From the NCBI GenBank assembly GCA_013176395.1, contig JABMLP010000009.1:1796979-1860978 (forward strand): DNA of 64,000 nt, given 5' to 3'. Shown here piece by piece: positions 33,509-45,131 of this stretch (position 1 is the first letter of the stretch; every line of letters starts with the position of its first letter). The position numbers and the translations under genes were made by a program. The notes below the pieces were generated by a model. That model was given only the letters and a program-made list of their open reading frames with translations, was not told the DNA's origin and did not search any database. The stretch is from Venturia oleaginea (lineage: Eukaryota > Ascomycota > Dothideomycetes > Venturiales > Venturiaceae).

Positions 33509-34656
33509 CACCATATACTACGTCTTTGAGCCAGAGGTTCCTTTCTTGAATTTTCAGGACACGCCTCAAGTTATTCTTGCAGCGTAAGAGTATTGTCTAA
33601 TAGCGAACTCATTCTTTCTCGGCATCACGAACGGAGTTTCTGCGACAGCATTCGATGCATCAAAATACAGAGCGTTGACGGCACACTTGTTTGGCTTCCA
33701 TGCATCGCATCATACAGTTTCCTTGGAATGTATTCAATAACTGCACGGCGCCCGATGTGGCACCAAAATATGGTGGAGGTTCACACATTATTGTCTGTCG
33801 TTTGTTAGTGGAAAAAAAAGATGCGGAAGCAGAGCATTCGGAGTCCCCTTTCCTATGTCACCCAGTCAAGAGGGCATGGCAGGACTCCTTTTTTCTTGGC
33901 TAGCATGCTCGATGGGTGCTTTGTCCCTGGTTGGTTGTGTTTGTCGAGTACTGCAGAAAGAGTCTGTATCAAGCGAGTAGCTGGAAGACCCCTCTCTGGA
34001 GGAGGTCCCAATAGTTTATCCGTTCTTTTCTTTTGTCTTGGAGATTCTCCTAGTTTCTTTTGTGGGCACCCTTGTTTTCTTTCGATATCCAGGGCAGTTT
34101 ATTATTAGTTTAGTGTTTTGGGAGGGGAGAGCATTAGGGAAGGGAACTGTAGAGTTGTTCTCGGAGGGAGATGAATACATATTGGATTAAAAGGATGAAA
34201 TCAGACCGCGACTATTGTGTGGAAGGTAGCTCTCGTGTATAACTCCTTCAAGTCGGCATCGATGTTGATAAGTTTCTGAAGATTGTGAGAAGATTTTTGC
34301 CAGAAATTTATCGATATTGATCTTGACTTGAGCGATGGATATCAAAATCAAGTGCTGTACATACTGGATCGACATTTCTTGTGAATGACCGCATTCAATC
34401 GTGTTTTATGCCTTAGTTGGATCCACTTGGGTCGAGTCGCGTGTGGAACCTTAGAGCAACGCGCTCACCCAACACCACAAGCAAAAAGATCTCGACAAGA
34501 ACGTTATTTTGCCTCACCCGAATCATAATGTAAACAGGGCTCAAACAACAGTTGGGCCTCTATCAAACATAACCATCGCAGGCTTCCCCCACCATACCAA
34601 ACGTGGGTTACAGCCAAATCAAACGGAACCAGACGCCGCGCCCCGAACTCCTCATC
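33509..34656. other. Intergenic region with one copy of a dispersed repeat
   Basis: The 3' side of the phosphatase gene and the PDS5 promoter. It contains, at about 34252-34336, a copy of the repeat found in PDS5 intron 2. No coding sequence supported. Confidence 0.5.
34252..34336 (+). repeat. Dispersed ~85-base repeat, copy A
   Basis: It aligns along its length with 38720-38802 inside PDS5 intron 2. The best block is TTTTGCCAGAAA, two variable bases, ATCGATAT, GATC and TTGAG, followed by CGAT. Confidence 0.6.
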
Positions 34657-37600
34657 ATGCCCGCCGCGACGCGACGACAGCCAAGCCCAGCTCCCGTGGA
34701 GGGGGATATGGAGGATCAAGAGATGGAAGAGCAATCTGGAGCGCGTCTTCAATTCAAACAACCCCTTTCGTGGCGAGCAGGACGGCCGATAGCTGTCGCG
34801 GATCTTTTGCGCCGCCTCGAGACTTTGTCCAAGGAGCTTCAAACATACGACCAAGACGAGGTGGAGAAGGACTCATTGGCAACAGTTGCTAAAGAGCTGG
34901 TGAGCCAACAGCTGATTGCGCATAAAGACCGTGGAGTCAAGGCATACACGGCCGCTTGCTTAGTCGACATTTTCCGATTATGCGCCCCGGATGCGCCATA
35001 CACGGGACCTCAATTGAGGGTAATTTGACCTGTTAACACTTCAATCATGCACATGCTTACGACTGTTTAGGACATCTTCACGCTCTTCGTTCAATCCATC
35101 TTTCCAGCGCTGGCCGACCCATCCAACCCATACAACGGACAGCATTTGCATGTACTCAAATCATTGGCCGAAGTCAAATCCATAATCCTCCTCACTGACA
35201 CCCCTGGTACAGCCGCCATCACGGAGACTCTTTTCAAGGAATGTTTTGATGTCTTGGGTGGTCCGGCAAAGGGCGATTCAGGAGAAGAGCTTAGCAAGAA
35301 TGTCGAACATCATATGACGGCTGTGCTCGCCACACTGATCGATGAATCGCCGCAGCTGCCAGACGAGGTTATTCAGACTGTTCTCGCACAGTTCCTGCGC
35401 ACCAGTCCCAAGGTTGCAGCAAATGGTACTACGAAGGGCAAGAAGGGCGCAAAAGTAGAGGAGACACAGGGAACGCTAACTCTCAAGGAAGCGCCGCCTG
35501 CGTACAACATGGCCAAGAACATCTGCAACTCTAGCCCGGAGAAGATGGCACGCTATATCAGCCGATATTTCAGTCAAGTAATCCTGAACTCGTCAACCGC
35601 TTTCTCGAATGGCATTCCCACGAACGGCAAAAAGGGCAAGAAGCGTGTCAACGACGATATGAAGGATTCTGGGGACGAGCATGTTTCACAGGATATGGAG
35701 GACACGCGTAAAGCCCATGATCTGCTGCGTGAACTCTGGCGCGCTGTGCCTTCCATTTTACAAGAGATTATACCATCTCTCGAGACAGAGCTCAACACTG
35801 ATGATGTTCATTTACGCCAATTTGCTGTGGAGACAGTCGGAGATATGATCGCTGGTATCGGACATGCAGGAGCGCCAGTACCGACACCATTGAATCCCGC
35901 TGCATATCCATCTCAGAGTTTGTTGGATCCATCCGAAAAGCCGCAGGTTTTCAACTTCTTGACGACGCCTTCCTCGCCGGTCGCCTTCATGTCACGCTAC
36001 AACTCCACTTATAAAACCTTCCTCGCTCGCAAAAATGACAAGTCTGCAGCCATTCGTGCCGCATGGGCTACTGCTGTGGGAAATATTCTCCTGACGTCTG
36101 CAGGCGGTGTCGGTCTTGATTCTGAGCAAGAAGAACAGCTCTCAAAATGCTTCGCGGACAGTCTCATAAACGTTGATGAGAAAGTGCGACTTCAGGCCAT
36201 TAAAGCCATCGAGCAATTTGAGTTCGACGATGTCATTGAAAAACTTGGCAGAAAGGGTGGAGTGAGCGATCCTGGCTCCATTCTGGCGAATCTCGCCGAG
36301 CGAGTCAAAGATAAACGACATAGTGTACGCACCGAGGCCATCAAGCTGCTCGCAAGGATCTGGGGTGTTGGCGCTGGTGCCATCGCAGAAGGCAGGGAGC
36401 GTGTGCAGTCTTTGCTGGGTGCGATACCGTCCAGGATCCTCGATGTTTACTATATCAATGACTTGGAGCTCAATGTCGTGGTGGACACAGTACTTTTCGA
36501 TGCCCTGCTACCACTGAGCTACCCTCCCATCAAGGTCAAGGCTCATACCAACGGAAACTCACAGCGTATCAAAGACAGTCAATCCGGAGGAAGTGGTGAT
36601 ACTGCAGATCCCGACAAGCTGAGAACAGAGCGTATTCTCGTGCTCGTTCGTGACCTTGACGAGCGAGCGAAGAAAGTGTTTTTCTCGATACAAACTATGC
36701 AGACCAACAACGCCGCCTTTCTGGAGGGTTTCCTCAAGCGGTGCGAGCTTTACAACGGCGGTGTCGTTGAGGGAGATAAGACGAGGATCAAACAAGACCT
36801 ACAAAAATTGATCGATTACATGACAGTCAAGCTACCGGAGCCCAAGAGAGCCGTTGAAGATCTATGGAAGTTTGCAAAGTTGCATGATCGTCGAAGTTAT
36901 CAGCTTATGCGATTTTGCACAGCAGTCGATAGCGACTATCGGAAAGTGAAGAACTCGATTCATGAATTGACGAAGCGAATCGACGACAATGTCGGAAAGA
37001 CCGCTACTCTTCTGGAAACCATTAGCACCATCATCTACCGTGCGAGCTTGTTGGTCTATAACAAAAGCCATGTGCCTGCCATCATCGAGTTCTCACGGAC
37101 AGACGAAAAAGGGCTGGGCAAGGCTGCCCATGAAGTTCTCATGGAGATCTCAAAGAACAAGTCCGTGGTGTTCAGGTCTCATGTTGCTGATCTTTGCAAG
37201 TCGCTTGAATCAGAAGCCCCCACTGCAAAGAAGTCAAATAATCCTGGTGCAGTCCAAGATCTCAAAGCTTGCGCAGAATTTGTCCGCAAGTTTCCGGAGG
37301 ACATTCGAAAGGACACGAAGTTCATCCAGGCGATGCTCAACTTTGTTGAACACGGCAATCCTCCTGAGGCTGCCAAGTATGCAGTCTTCGTCATCCTCAA
37401 GATAGCCGACAAGAAGGAGATGTATGTCAAGGATATCTTCAAGCAATGTACCACCGACTTCAAGTATGGAGAGGGGAACTTCGTCACGCGACTTGCTGCG
37501 CTCAGTCAATTGGTGTTACTGGGTGCAGAGTCAATGGACACTTCAGAAGCAGATCTCGTCACTACCATTGCCATTACTAACGTTTTGATAAACCCTGATG

Positions 37601-40459
37601 CGACGCCCACTCCTGACGAAGGAGATAGCGATCCAGCTTGGACGGACGACATGGACGAGAATTGTGCAGCCAAAGTTTGGGCACTGAAATGCTTGGTCAA
37701 CCGCGCAAGATCGACAGACCCGAGCGAACCGGTTGACGAGGCTGTCAAGCCTGTTTTCCAATTTTTGAACACATTGATTCAGAAGAATGGACAAGTTTCA
37801 AAGGGAAGACGATCACCGTTAGCACACATGTCACGACTGCGCCTCGTTGCTGCAGAATTACTGCTCAAGATGTGTTGCGAGAAACGATTCGAAAAGGCTC
37901 TTGCTCTGAGTGCGTTCAACAGCATGTCGACTCTTGCCATGGATCCCAATGAACACATTCGTTCCGGGTTTGTGAACAAGATCAGGAAGTACCTTGGTCA
38001 AGGAAAGCTACCTCCAAAATTTTACGCACCTCTCTTCTTGCTTGGCCATGAACCAATTCCTGCCATCAAGGAGGGCGCGATTACCTGGCTCAAAGCTCGT
38101 GCTGCCAATTTCGCTCGAGCCAATGAAACCGTCATGGAGAGTGTCTTTGCCCGATTACTCAGTCTGCTTGCACACCATCCTGACTGGAATCCGGTTGATG
38201 CGCCTGACGAAGAGAAGACCGAGGTGGACCAAGAAGAAGAGCTCATCGAAACATTGAAGATGTTTATGACCTTCATCGTCTTTTATCTGCAGTGTGTGGC
38301 TACACGAGACAACATCAGTCTCATCAACCACCTCGCGCAACGGTGCAAAGCCGTTCAAGATGGCATTGTCGATCCTTCGAAGCCAGACCTGCTGGAGAAA
38401 ATGAACGAGAGACTGTATATGCTAAGTGATCTCAGCGTCGCAGTTATTGAGGCTTACAAGAATGAGAAAGGCTGGACTTTGCCGGTCTTCCCTGGCAAAG
38501 CGTCCATGCCTCATGGTGTTTTCAGGAAGATTTCTGATCATGAGACCGCGCAAGCGATAGCGATGAAGAACTACATTCCTGATGCTTTGCGTGAGGAGAT
38601 GGACGTTCTTGTGCGAGCTGCTTTGAAGAGCAAGAAGGTATGTCAAAACGATGTCACAGGCCCCTCTTCAATTCATGTCTGCCAAGGACTTATTTCAACA
38701 CAACATCTTCCAATTGAGATCGATGTCAATGAATTTCTGGAAATCTGCTGGGACTCTTTTGCCAGAAAGTCATCGATATCGATCATAGTTTGAGAGCGAT
38801 CAATAAAAGTTCGATATTTGATAGATCTCTGGCAAACCTAACCTCGATAATTGCTAGAGGTTTATCGAAATTTATCTTGAAGTTGGGGGACTTTAAAGTC
38901 AACGGTACCTTTGAAAGTGAGGATGATTACTAACTTCTCTGCAGCGCAAGATAGATCACTCGGAGAACAGGGCAAAAAAACGTGCCAAAGGTCCCAATAG
39001 CGAGCGCAAAATTTCCAAGAGAACGATAAAATCTGCTATAGCGAAGACGCCAAAGAGTAAGAAGAAGCGAAGCGACGACTTTCTCTCCTCTGATCCGGCA
39101 GCACCATCGAGTGACCGCCGTCGCAGCGGCCGCGCTACTGTTCAGAAGAGCTACATAGAAACCAGTGATGAGGATGAGGCTATGGATGATGATGTGGAGA
39201 ACGAGGGCGACGAAGAGATGACTGACGCTTCTGAAGCCGAGGCCGAGCTGTCAGCCCCACCGCCGGAAGCTGAGGCTGAGATGTCAGTTGAGCCGGAACC
39301 GGAACCAGTACTACCGATAAGAAAGGGTCGTGGAAAGGCACAGCCAGCTGAGCCTGTTGTTGAGGAATCGGACTCTGAGCTCTCAGATGCTCCCGAGCCC
39401 GAGGTCGAAGTACAATCCGAGCCCGAGATCGAAGTCCAACCCGAGCCTGACATCGAAGTCCAACCCGAGCCCGAAGCAGCATCGTCGGCTAAAAAGGGCC
39501 GTGGTAGGGCGAAGAAGCCAGAAGAAGATTCTACGGCCGCTGAACAGAAATCGTCACCGGCAGCGAAAAAAGGTCGTGGCAGAGCCAAAAAAGCAGAGCC
39601 AGTTGTGGAAAAGGAGGCTGTGTCTGAGCTATCTGCCTTGCCGGAAGAAGAGCCAGCGCCTTCAGTCAAGAAGAGTCGTGGCAGGCCGAAGAAACTAGTG
39701 CCTGCTGTTGTGGCGGAGCCGGACGAACAAGTCGAGCCTGTTTTGTCTGCAACGAAATCATCACCTGTGGTCAAAACAGGTCGTGGCCGACCGAAGAAAG
39801 CAGGGGCAGTTGTGGAAGAGACTGTCGACAATACCGAACCTGTCTCTAATGAGCAGAAGTCTTCACCTCCAGCCAAAAAGGCCCGAGGCAGGCCGAAGAA
39901 GTCAGAGGCTACTGTAGATGACGCTGAGGAGGAAGAGGCGGCTGTCGAAGAGGCTGTCGATACCGAACCTGTCTCTACTGAGCAGAATTCTTCACCTCCA
40001 GCCAAAAAGGCCCGAGGCAGGCCGAAGAAGTCAGAGCCTGCTGTAGATGACGCAGAGGAAGAAGCATCGGTGACAGAGGCTCCAGCTGAGCCCGATACAG
40101 CCACTAGATCTTCACGCACCACTCGAAAGCGCGAAGCACCAGTCGCAACAATCTCAGGGGACGAGAGCTCGGCCCTATCAGAAGAGGAGGAAGAGGAAGA
40201 CAAATCGCCGCCACCCAAATCGAAAGCCAAGGCGAAAGCGACGCCACAGAAACCGTCGCCGAAGACGGCAAATGGGTCTAGCACTAAGAAAGATAAGGTC
40301 GAAAAGGCGCCAGCGAAGGCGAAGACGCCTATCAGATCTGCTGCCAAGGGTAAGAGTGCTAAAAAGGTTGTCAAGAGTAAAACGAATGGACGTGCTGCTA
40401 CGAGGGGAAGGAAGACCAAGGAGGCTGGGCTTTTTGATGTCCCCAGTGATTCTGGTTGA
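34657..40459 (+). CDS. pds5: PDS5 cohesin-associated HEAT-repeat protein with AT-hook tail
   Basis: Nuclear regulator of cohesin that controls sister-chromatid cohesion and loop size. Exons: 34657-35019, 35071-38637 and 38945-40459; 1814 residues, longer than many fungal PDS5 proteins. The N-terminus (LLRRLETLSKELQTYDQDEV, then DIFRLCAPDAPYTGPQLRD across intron 1) is the PDS5 signature. HEAT-like helical repeats fill residues 60-1290. The third exon is a charged, disordered tail with about seven repeats of the type KKxRGRPKKxE, four with the full AT-hook core RGRPKK, separated by acidic linkers. Two of these repeats (39815-39910 and 39950-40040) are nearly identical in DNA. Intron 1 is 51 bases; intron 2 is 307 bases and holds a dispersed repeat. 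AT-hooks also occur in some animal PDS5 proteins, so DNA-minor-groove binding is a reasonable inference. Confidence 0.93.
38720..38802 (+). repeat. Dispersed ~85-base repeat, copy B, inside PDS5 intron 2
   Basis: Lies within intron 38638-38944 (GTATGT donor, CTGCAG acceptor). It aligns to 34252-34336. Its presence explains much of the unusual length of this intron. Confidence 0.6.
39815..40040 (+). repeat. Tandem AT-hook module duplication in PDS5
   Basis: Two near-identical blocks of about 95 bases (39815-39910 and 39950-40040), each coding EPVST/N EQ..SSPPAKKARGRPKKS, separated by a variable acidic linker. Confidence 0.85.
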
Positions 40460-41138
40460 CCGGGGAATTCTAATGCAGACTCGTTGAGATATATCTTACT
40501 GCTTTTAAAGCGGGATGGATGTCACGCGCTTGTGAATATATCTGGAGAGCGCTCGTGTGGTGCTTTGTCTTTGAGCATGTGGCGTTTGGCGTGCTGGTTA
40601 AGGGGTGGATGGAAGGGGGCGGGAAGGGAGAGAATTGCTACCACGGTTGGGTAGATTTGCTGGATAGTTTCCTGAGTCATGCTGGGTGGGTTTATATTTA
40701 TGTGGGCGTATGTTATGGATAGGGGAGGAGCGAGGAGGAGGTTTAATTATGACCTTCAATCGCGATTAGTTTCCAAGTTTTATTGTGATTGGCTTGAGAT
40801 GGTGTGGAAGTTAAATCTACAACGTCGATCCACCAAGAGCATGGAAATCCAAACCGGCCAGCAGTCAAGATCTACACTGGATTCAGAGATTCACTGTATA
40901 CTGGGACCAGAGTGGAAGGGACATCTGCACCAAATTTGCGCTGGAAAAAACTTGAAGAGATAGCACACATGGGGGAAACTCCCCTTTCAAGGAGAAAAAG
41001 ACGCAAGAGTAAAAGATTGCGTGCTATTGCTTGACTGATTGATTTTCTACTCTGCTATCTACGAAGGAAATTTGGAGGATTGCGACCGATCTTTGGGAAT
41101 TTTTTTGAACTTACCTTCCCTTTCTAGGGGGGGGGGGG
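40460..41138. other. Intergenic region ending in a poly-G tract
   Basis: Downstream of PDS5. A forward frame at 40804-41034 ends in a Lys/Arg-rich stretch, but I cannot assign it. The stretch ends in 12 consecutive G (41127-41138), read as a possible polypurine tract. Confidence 0.35.
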
Positions 41139-41341
41139 TGGTGTGACGGCTTGTTAGGCTACTGGAACAACCACAGTGTCCAAGCACCTCACAAGGCGCC
41201 ACAGTACACGGGCCACAGCAAGACCTATAAGTAGGCCTTGCCCCCAGCCCCCATTTACATAGCTACCTGTAGTTCACTATCACATTTAGTCCATACCTGA
41301 TTGCTGCTCACGCCTTTCATTAGTTACTTCTAGCCGTGACA
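41139..41341 (+). mobile_element. LTR-like segment next to a poly-G tract
   Basis: It starts with TG immediately after the 12-G run (TGGTGTGACGGC) and ends GCCGTGACA, about 203 bases. That is the same arrangement, in the opposite orientation, as the LTR at 24117-24515: purine tract, TG start, and the same nine-base end. It abuts the left copy of the non-LTR-like element exactly. No internal retrotransposon genes are recognisable to its left, and no target duplication is seen. Confidence 0.35.
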
Positions 41342-41889
41342 GCACGATCGGTGCCATACAATACGGCAGCTACCAGACGGCCTCGTCTACGGGCATACCC
41401 GGAGTATCACACCCAAGCAGCGAAATCACGACTACGATGGTTACTATTGTCTCCAGCATCACACAACCAAATACACTGCCGCATAGGAATCTGGTGTAAG
41501 GCAACTTTCACAAGCAGAAACATACTTAGGGAACCCATTAGCCTTGAGGGATAAGGCGAAACAGATAGACAAGCTGAGCATTAGAGGGAGACCGTAGGTA
41601 GAAGGATAGCGAAACACAAGGCATTGCCTCTTGGAGTCTACATAGCACAGATATACTAGCAGAATAACCAGTATCTACAAGAACCAGCGGGCATTTGGAG
41701 ATACTGGCTGGTCAAGGGAAAGGGGGGAGGACGGAGGGGATAGCTGGTCTTGTTTTGGTAAGCAGGGCGCGGTGGATTATATAATCTATCACGTGTCGGC
41801 TGTCTGATGAAGTCCTCCTAACCGGACATAGCTGCGTGATTAAGCGGCTGCAACCGAGTAGGGTAAAATCAATCAGTCAATCAATCAAT
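41341..41889 (+). mobile_element. Non-LTR-like element, left copy (3' part, ~549 bases)
   Basis: This segment is the reverse complement of 46645-47195 along its whole length, with small gaps and scattered substitutions. It ends in a (TCAA)n-type tail (AATCAATCAGTCAATCAATC), the sort of simple-repeat 3' tail left by target-primed retroelements. Its 5' side stops at the LTR-like segment, while the right copy continues for about another kilobase, so this copy is 5'-truncated or was overwritten. It has no protein-coding capacity. Confidence 0.7.
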
Positions 41890-41982
41890 TTACGCGCTCA
41901 ACCGCTTTCGCGCGAATAGACCATGCAATATCCTTTACTGCCATACCCTCCCTCTTTTCTCTCTTAGTCCACAATACTCCCC

Positions 41983-43145
41983 ATGGTTTTCAACCGTGCG
42001 CGTTTTCCCACAGCTGCAAGGATGTTTTCAACAGTTGTTGGTCATTCTGGTCGTGTGTATACCCGCCAAAAGGTATTGCAGCATCATCCTTCAAAACCTG
42101 CATTTGATATCCACCTTGCGCTGTAAGTCTAAGAATCATTCTTCACCTAGCATTTTTCGTTGAAGTCGTGCTAATTGAATGGGATTCGACGCTAGATGTG
42201 ATCACAAACCGTTCGTCGTAAAGCCTGTTTCCCCGTCAATCTTTGAGCTCCTGAAGGAGTTCAAAGATGAGTTCAATCACAATCCTCGCCTTCGTATCTA
42301 CGTGGACTACAATGAGAGCGAAAACATACTTGTTTACGAGTATTTTAAGAGTGACTTGCTTACGTTGGTGGAGAATTACCCAGCACTTTCTATCGAGGCA
42401 AGAAAGACAATCCTGAAAGAGGTGGGATTAGGACTGAGTGATACTCATACGAAGGATTGGATCCATGTAGGTATAATACTTTTCAGGCTCAGCTCCGATG
42501 CCCATAGTCAATATTCTTGGTCAGATTTGAAGCCTAATAATGTTTTTCTGGATTGGTATGTGGATAAGAATGATCAGTTCCAGCTGGAAAAGGTGAACTT
42601 GGGTGACATGGATTGTGCTTTGAAATTGGAAGACCAGAAACTCTTGAATCAAAGGATGGGAAACGTTATGTGGCGCAGCCCGGAAGGGCAACTGGGGAAA
42701 GGTGTAGGCAAACCGTCAGAGGTGTTCTCCTTTGGACTTCTGGTGAGTTTGCGTTTACGGCCTCAGTCGAAAGAACTTGACTCATTTCTTGCCATCAGTG
42801 TCTCTACTCTATGTCATCACTGGTGTCCAATGTTTTCACCCGGACTTCGATGAACTCGAGACTGAGCCCGAGCCAGTAATTCTCTTCAAGCTACTCTCAG
42901 CCTTCGGCCCGCTACCAGATGCACTTGTAAAGCATGTTAACGACGAGGAAGCAGAATCACTTTTAAGAGGGCTATGGCAGGCTATAGCAGAGGACGAGTC
43001 AAACGAGACATTTGAGGAATGGTCAGAAGAGACATTTCCGAACCTTAACAATGAAGCCAAAAGCTTGATATTGAGGATGACACATCTCGACCCAGCAAAG
43101 AGAGCACGAATGTCGGACATCATGATGGACTCTTATTGGAATTGA
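41983..43145 (+). pseudogene. Protein-kinase-like gene broken by a 5-base duplication
   Basis: Kinase-fold gene with four exons: 41983-42122, 42196-42470, 42525-42742 and 42799-43145. The introns (73, 54 and 56 bases) have GT-AG ends and keep phase. Recognisable parts are an N-lobe lysine (KPFVVKPVS), the catalytic loop HVDLKPNNVFLDW made by the second splice, a DFG-like position (NLGDMDCALKL), and an APE-like WRSPEGQLGKG. Exon 4 opens with CLY and then loses the frame. The bases CTCTA occur twice in tandem (42802-42811), and only with one copy would the downstream frame (YVITGVQCFHPDFDELE to a stop at 43145) join. I therefore call it a pseudogene. It lacks an obvious glycine-rich loop, like many expanded fungal kinase-like families. 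Confidence 0.7.
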
Positions 43146-43614
43146 GTTGAGAGAACCTCTAGCATTCTACTCATCCTAGAAGGGCTTGCCGCATCCACAT
43201 TCACCAGTTTTTCGTACCATTCTACTACTTTGCATGCACCCACCTTCGACTCAAGGGTAGACATGCTTGGTTGCGATGTGGTTGCCGCTGTCATCCTCAT
43301 AGACGGTCGTAAAATGATTCTTGCTATCACTTGAGCTTGGATGCTCTTTTTCACTATTCTCCATCTTAGCACTTGACAGCCTAGATTCAGTATATTGAGG
43401 GAAATCACTCACGCCAAGATAGCGGTCGTAGCGCCAGCAGGGACATCGGCCGTCTCGACAGCTTTGCCAAAATCTTCTTGCACACTCTGGGCTAAGTAGA
43501 TACGATCCCAAGCCTCAGTTTTGGTGGCATATTTGAGCTTGATGTTATTGCCACTATTTGTGATCGTTACGCCACAGAGCTGGTCAGACCTGTGTCTCCA
43601 AATCACATCATCAC

Positions 43615-44489
43615 CTAGTTGCGACTGCCATTCCACCTCCTGATCCCCTCTAAACCCTTTGTTGGCTTCACAAGGAACCATGCTGTAGATACCAATTTAG
43701 CGAGAGCTGCGATGAAAAAAGCAACTCCTGCATTGGCCCTTTTGGTAATGTATGCACCAACAAAGCTTCCGAAAACTAAACTGAACAAAGAGGCAAAACG
43801 ATAGTTTCGAGGGCTGTTGGAAGTCTTGTGTAACTTGGCGTCTGCTAGAAGGTCAATATATGTTGATGTTGACATCGATGTGAGCTCGGATCTGGAGAAT
43901 CCCCGAGTTATGACAAATTGAGATGCGGAAGAAAAGGACTAGAAGGATAGAATGATATATCCAGCTGGACTGCCTTGATTGATGGCACATGATTAGTAGA
44001 TGACACCGGCAGCCCAGATGAGGGCTGCTTGAGTCAGAGAAGAGACAACGAGCCATATTCGACGTCTAGTACTTCCTAGCATTCTCTCTGCTTGACCCGT
44101 CGCATAAGCGCCGGTGATGGAAAAAGGTGAAATAACACCGCTAACACCGTAATGAAGAGCTGTTGGTGCAAGTCCTGTCGCTCCCATGGCAATATATTCC
44201 GTATTACTAATTGGGTTCGAAGCGGAGCAAAAGAAGGTAAGAAACTGAGGTATTATAAGCAGAAGAGTATATTGTGAGAGCAGTACAGACTTACGACAAA
44301 AGTATCTTGAACACCAGTATTGAAAGTGAAGAACAAGAGTGCAAGCTCAAGAAAACCATTCTCGGGGATACGTTCCTCGAGATGTGACCAATAGATATCC
44401 TCTCGACTATGGGCTGAAAATCTGGTCGTCCCCTCTTCGAGGCGAATCTCCAAAGATGCCCTTGTGGACGATCTGCTACGGACATTCAT
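43615..44489 (-). pseudogene. DUF1275 membrane protein with two in-frame stops
   Basis: Exon 1 is 44489-44295 and exon 2 starts at 44244; the intron 44245-44294 is 50 bases (GTAAGT donor, CTCAG acceptor). The spliced protein carries the DUF1275 pattern: GFLELALLFFTFNTGVQDTFV, NTEYIAMGATGLAPTALHYG (where the family usually has a QTGNT-like motif), SSLTQAALIWAAGVI, and SLVFGSFVGAYITKRANA with a final hydrophobic helix ending at 43615. In the same frame, TAA follows GVIY (near 43993) and TAG follows YIILSF (near 43945). A 37-base intron could remove the first stop but would be unusually short. The second is best explained as a Gln codon changed to TAG. The family is a predicted small-molecule permease of unknown substrate. 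Confidence 0.6.
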
Positions 44490-45131
44490 GGAGATCCTTT
44501 AAGTCAGGTATGAGCATGACAACATTCACAACGCAGATGCTGTAACTTCATAGCAAATCGGTGAGATGTGATCGCGGTGTAGCAAGTATCCCTCTATGAA
44601 TTCACAAGTAAAGAGATGTGTAGTTATGTGTCTTTGTTCGTGTTGGTCTCTACACTGAAGTTGAAGGGCTGAAAACGGGACTGATTCAACTGTCTCAAGG
44701 GTACCAGAACTGGACCCCAGAACATGTGAAGCCGGTACTGTGTTTGTTCCTCAAGCCACACCAATGGAAGCACCACCTCGACGCACTCACTGACAGCCAT
44801 CTCGACGCTAAAATCATGGCTCATTGCTCCAGTCGCCGTTCATGGACAGAAATAGCTCTGCACGAGGGTGTGCCTGCACCCGTAACTACAAGAAACGCAC
44901 AGCCACATGCCTGATTGCTGTAACAATGAGTTATGGTGCAGGATGCGACGATGTCGAGGTCATTCAGACAGTATGTGCAACGTTAGATGATCGTCTCCTA
45001 GGCTATCAACTGGCAAGGTCAATTGCAGATTAATGAGCATGAGGCTCCAACGCCCGCTTTGGCCGCCGATCTCAACCTCATCACTCTCTGAGTCGATTTC
45101 TGCAGTGCTCAAGTTAGAATATGGATCCGTT
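44490..45131. other. Intergenic region
   Basis: About 640 bases with only short overlapping frames and nothing recognisable. Confidence 0.4.

Noticed and set aside
39151..40419. 422-codon reverse frame opposite the PDS5 tail
   Set aside because: Mirror of the repetitive AT-hook coding sequence; Ser/Ala-rich with no domain.
43251..43681. Possible separate reverse-strand gene downstream of the DUF1275 remnant (VEWQSQLGDDVIW..., then KMENSEKEHPSSSD)
   Set aside because: It overlaps the end of the DUF1275 frame, needs a 41-base intron with a weak acceptor, and matches no family that I know.
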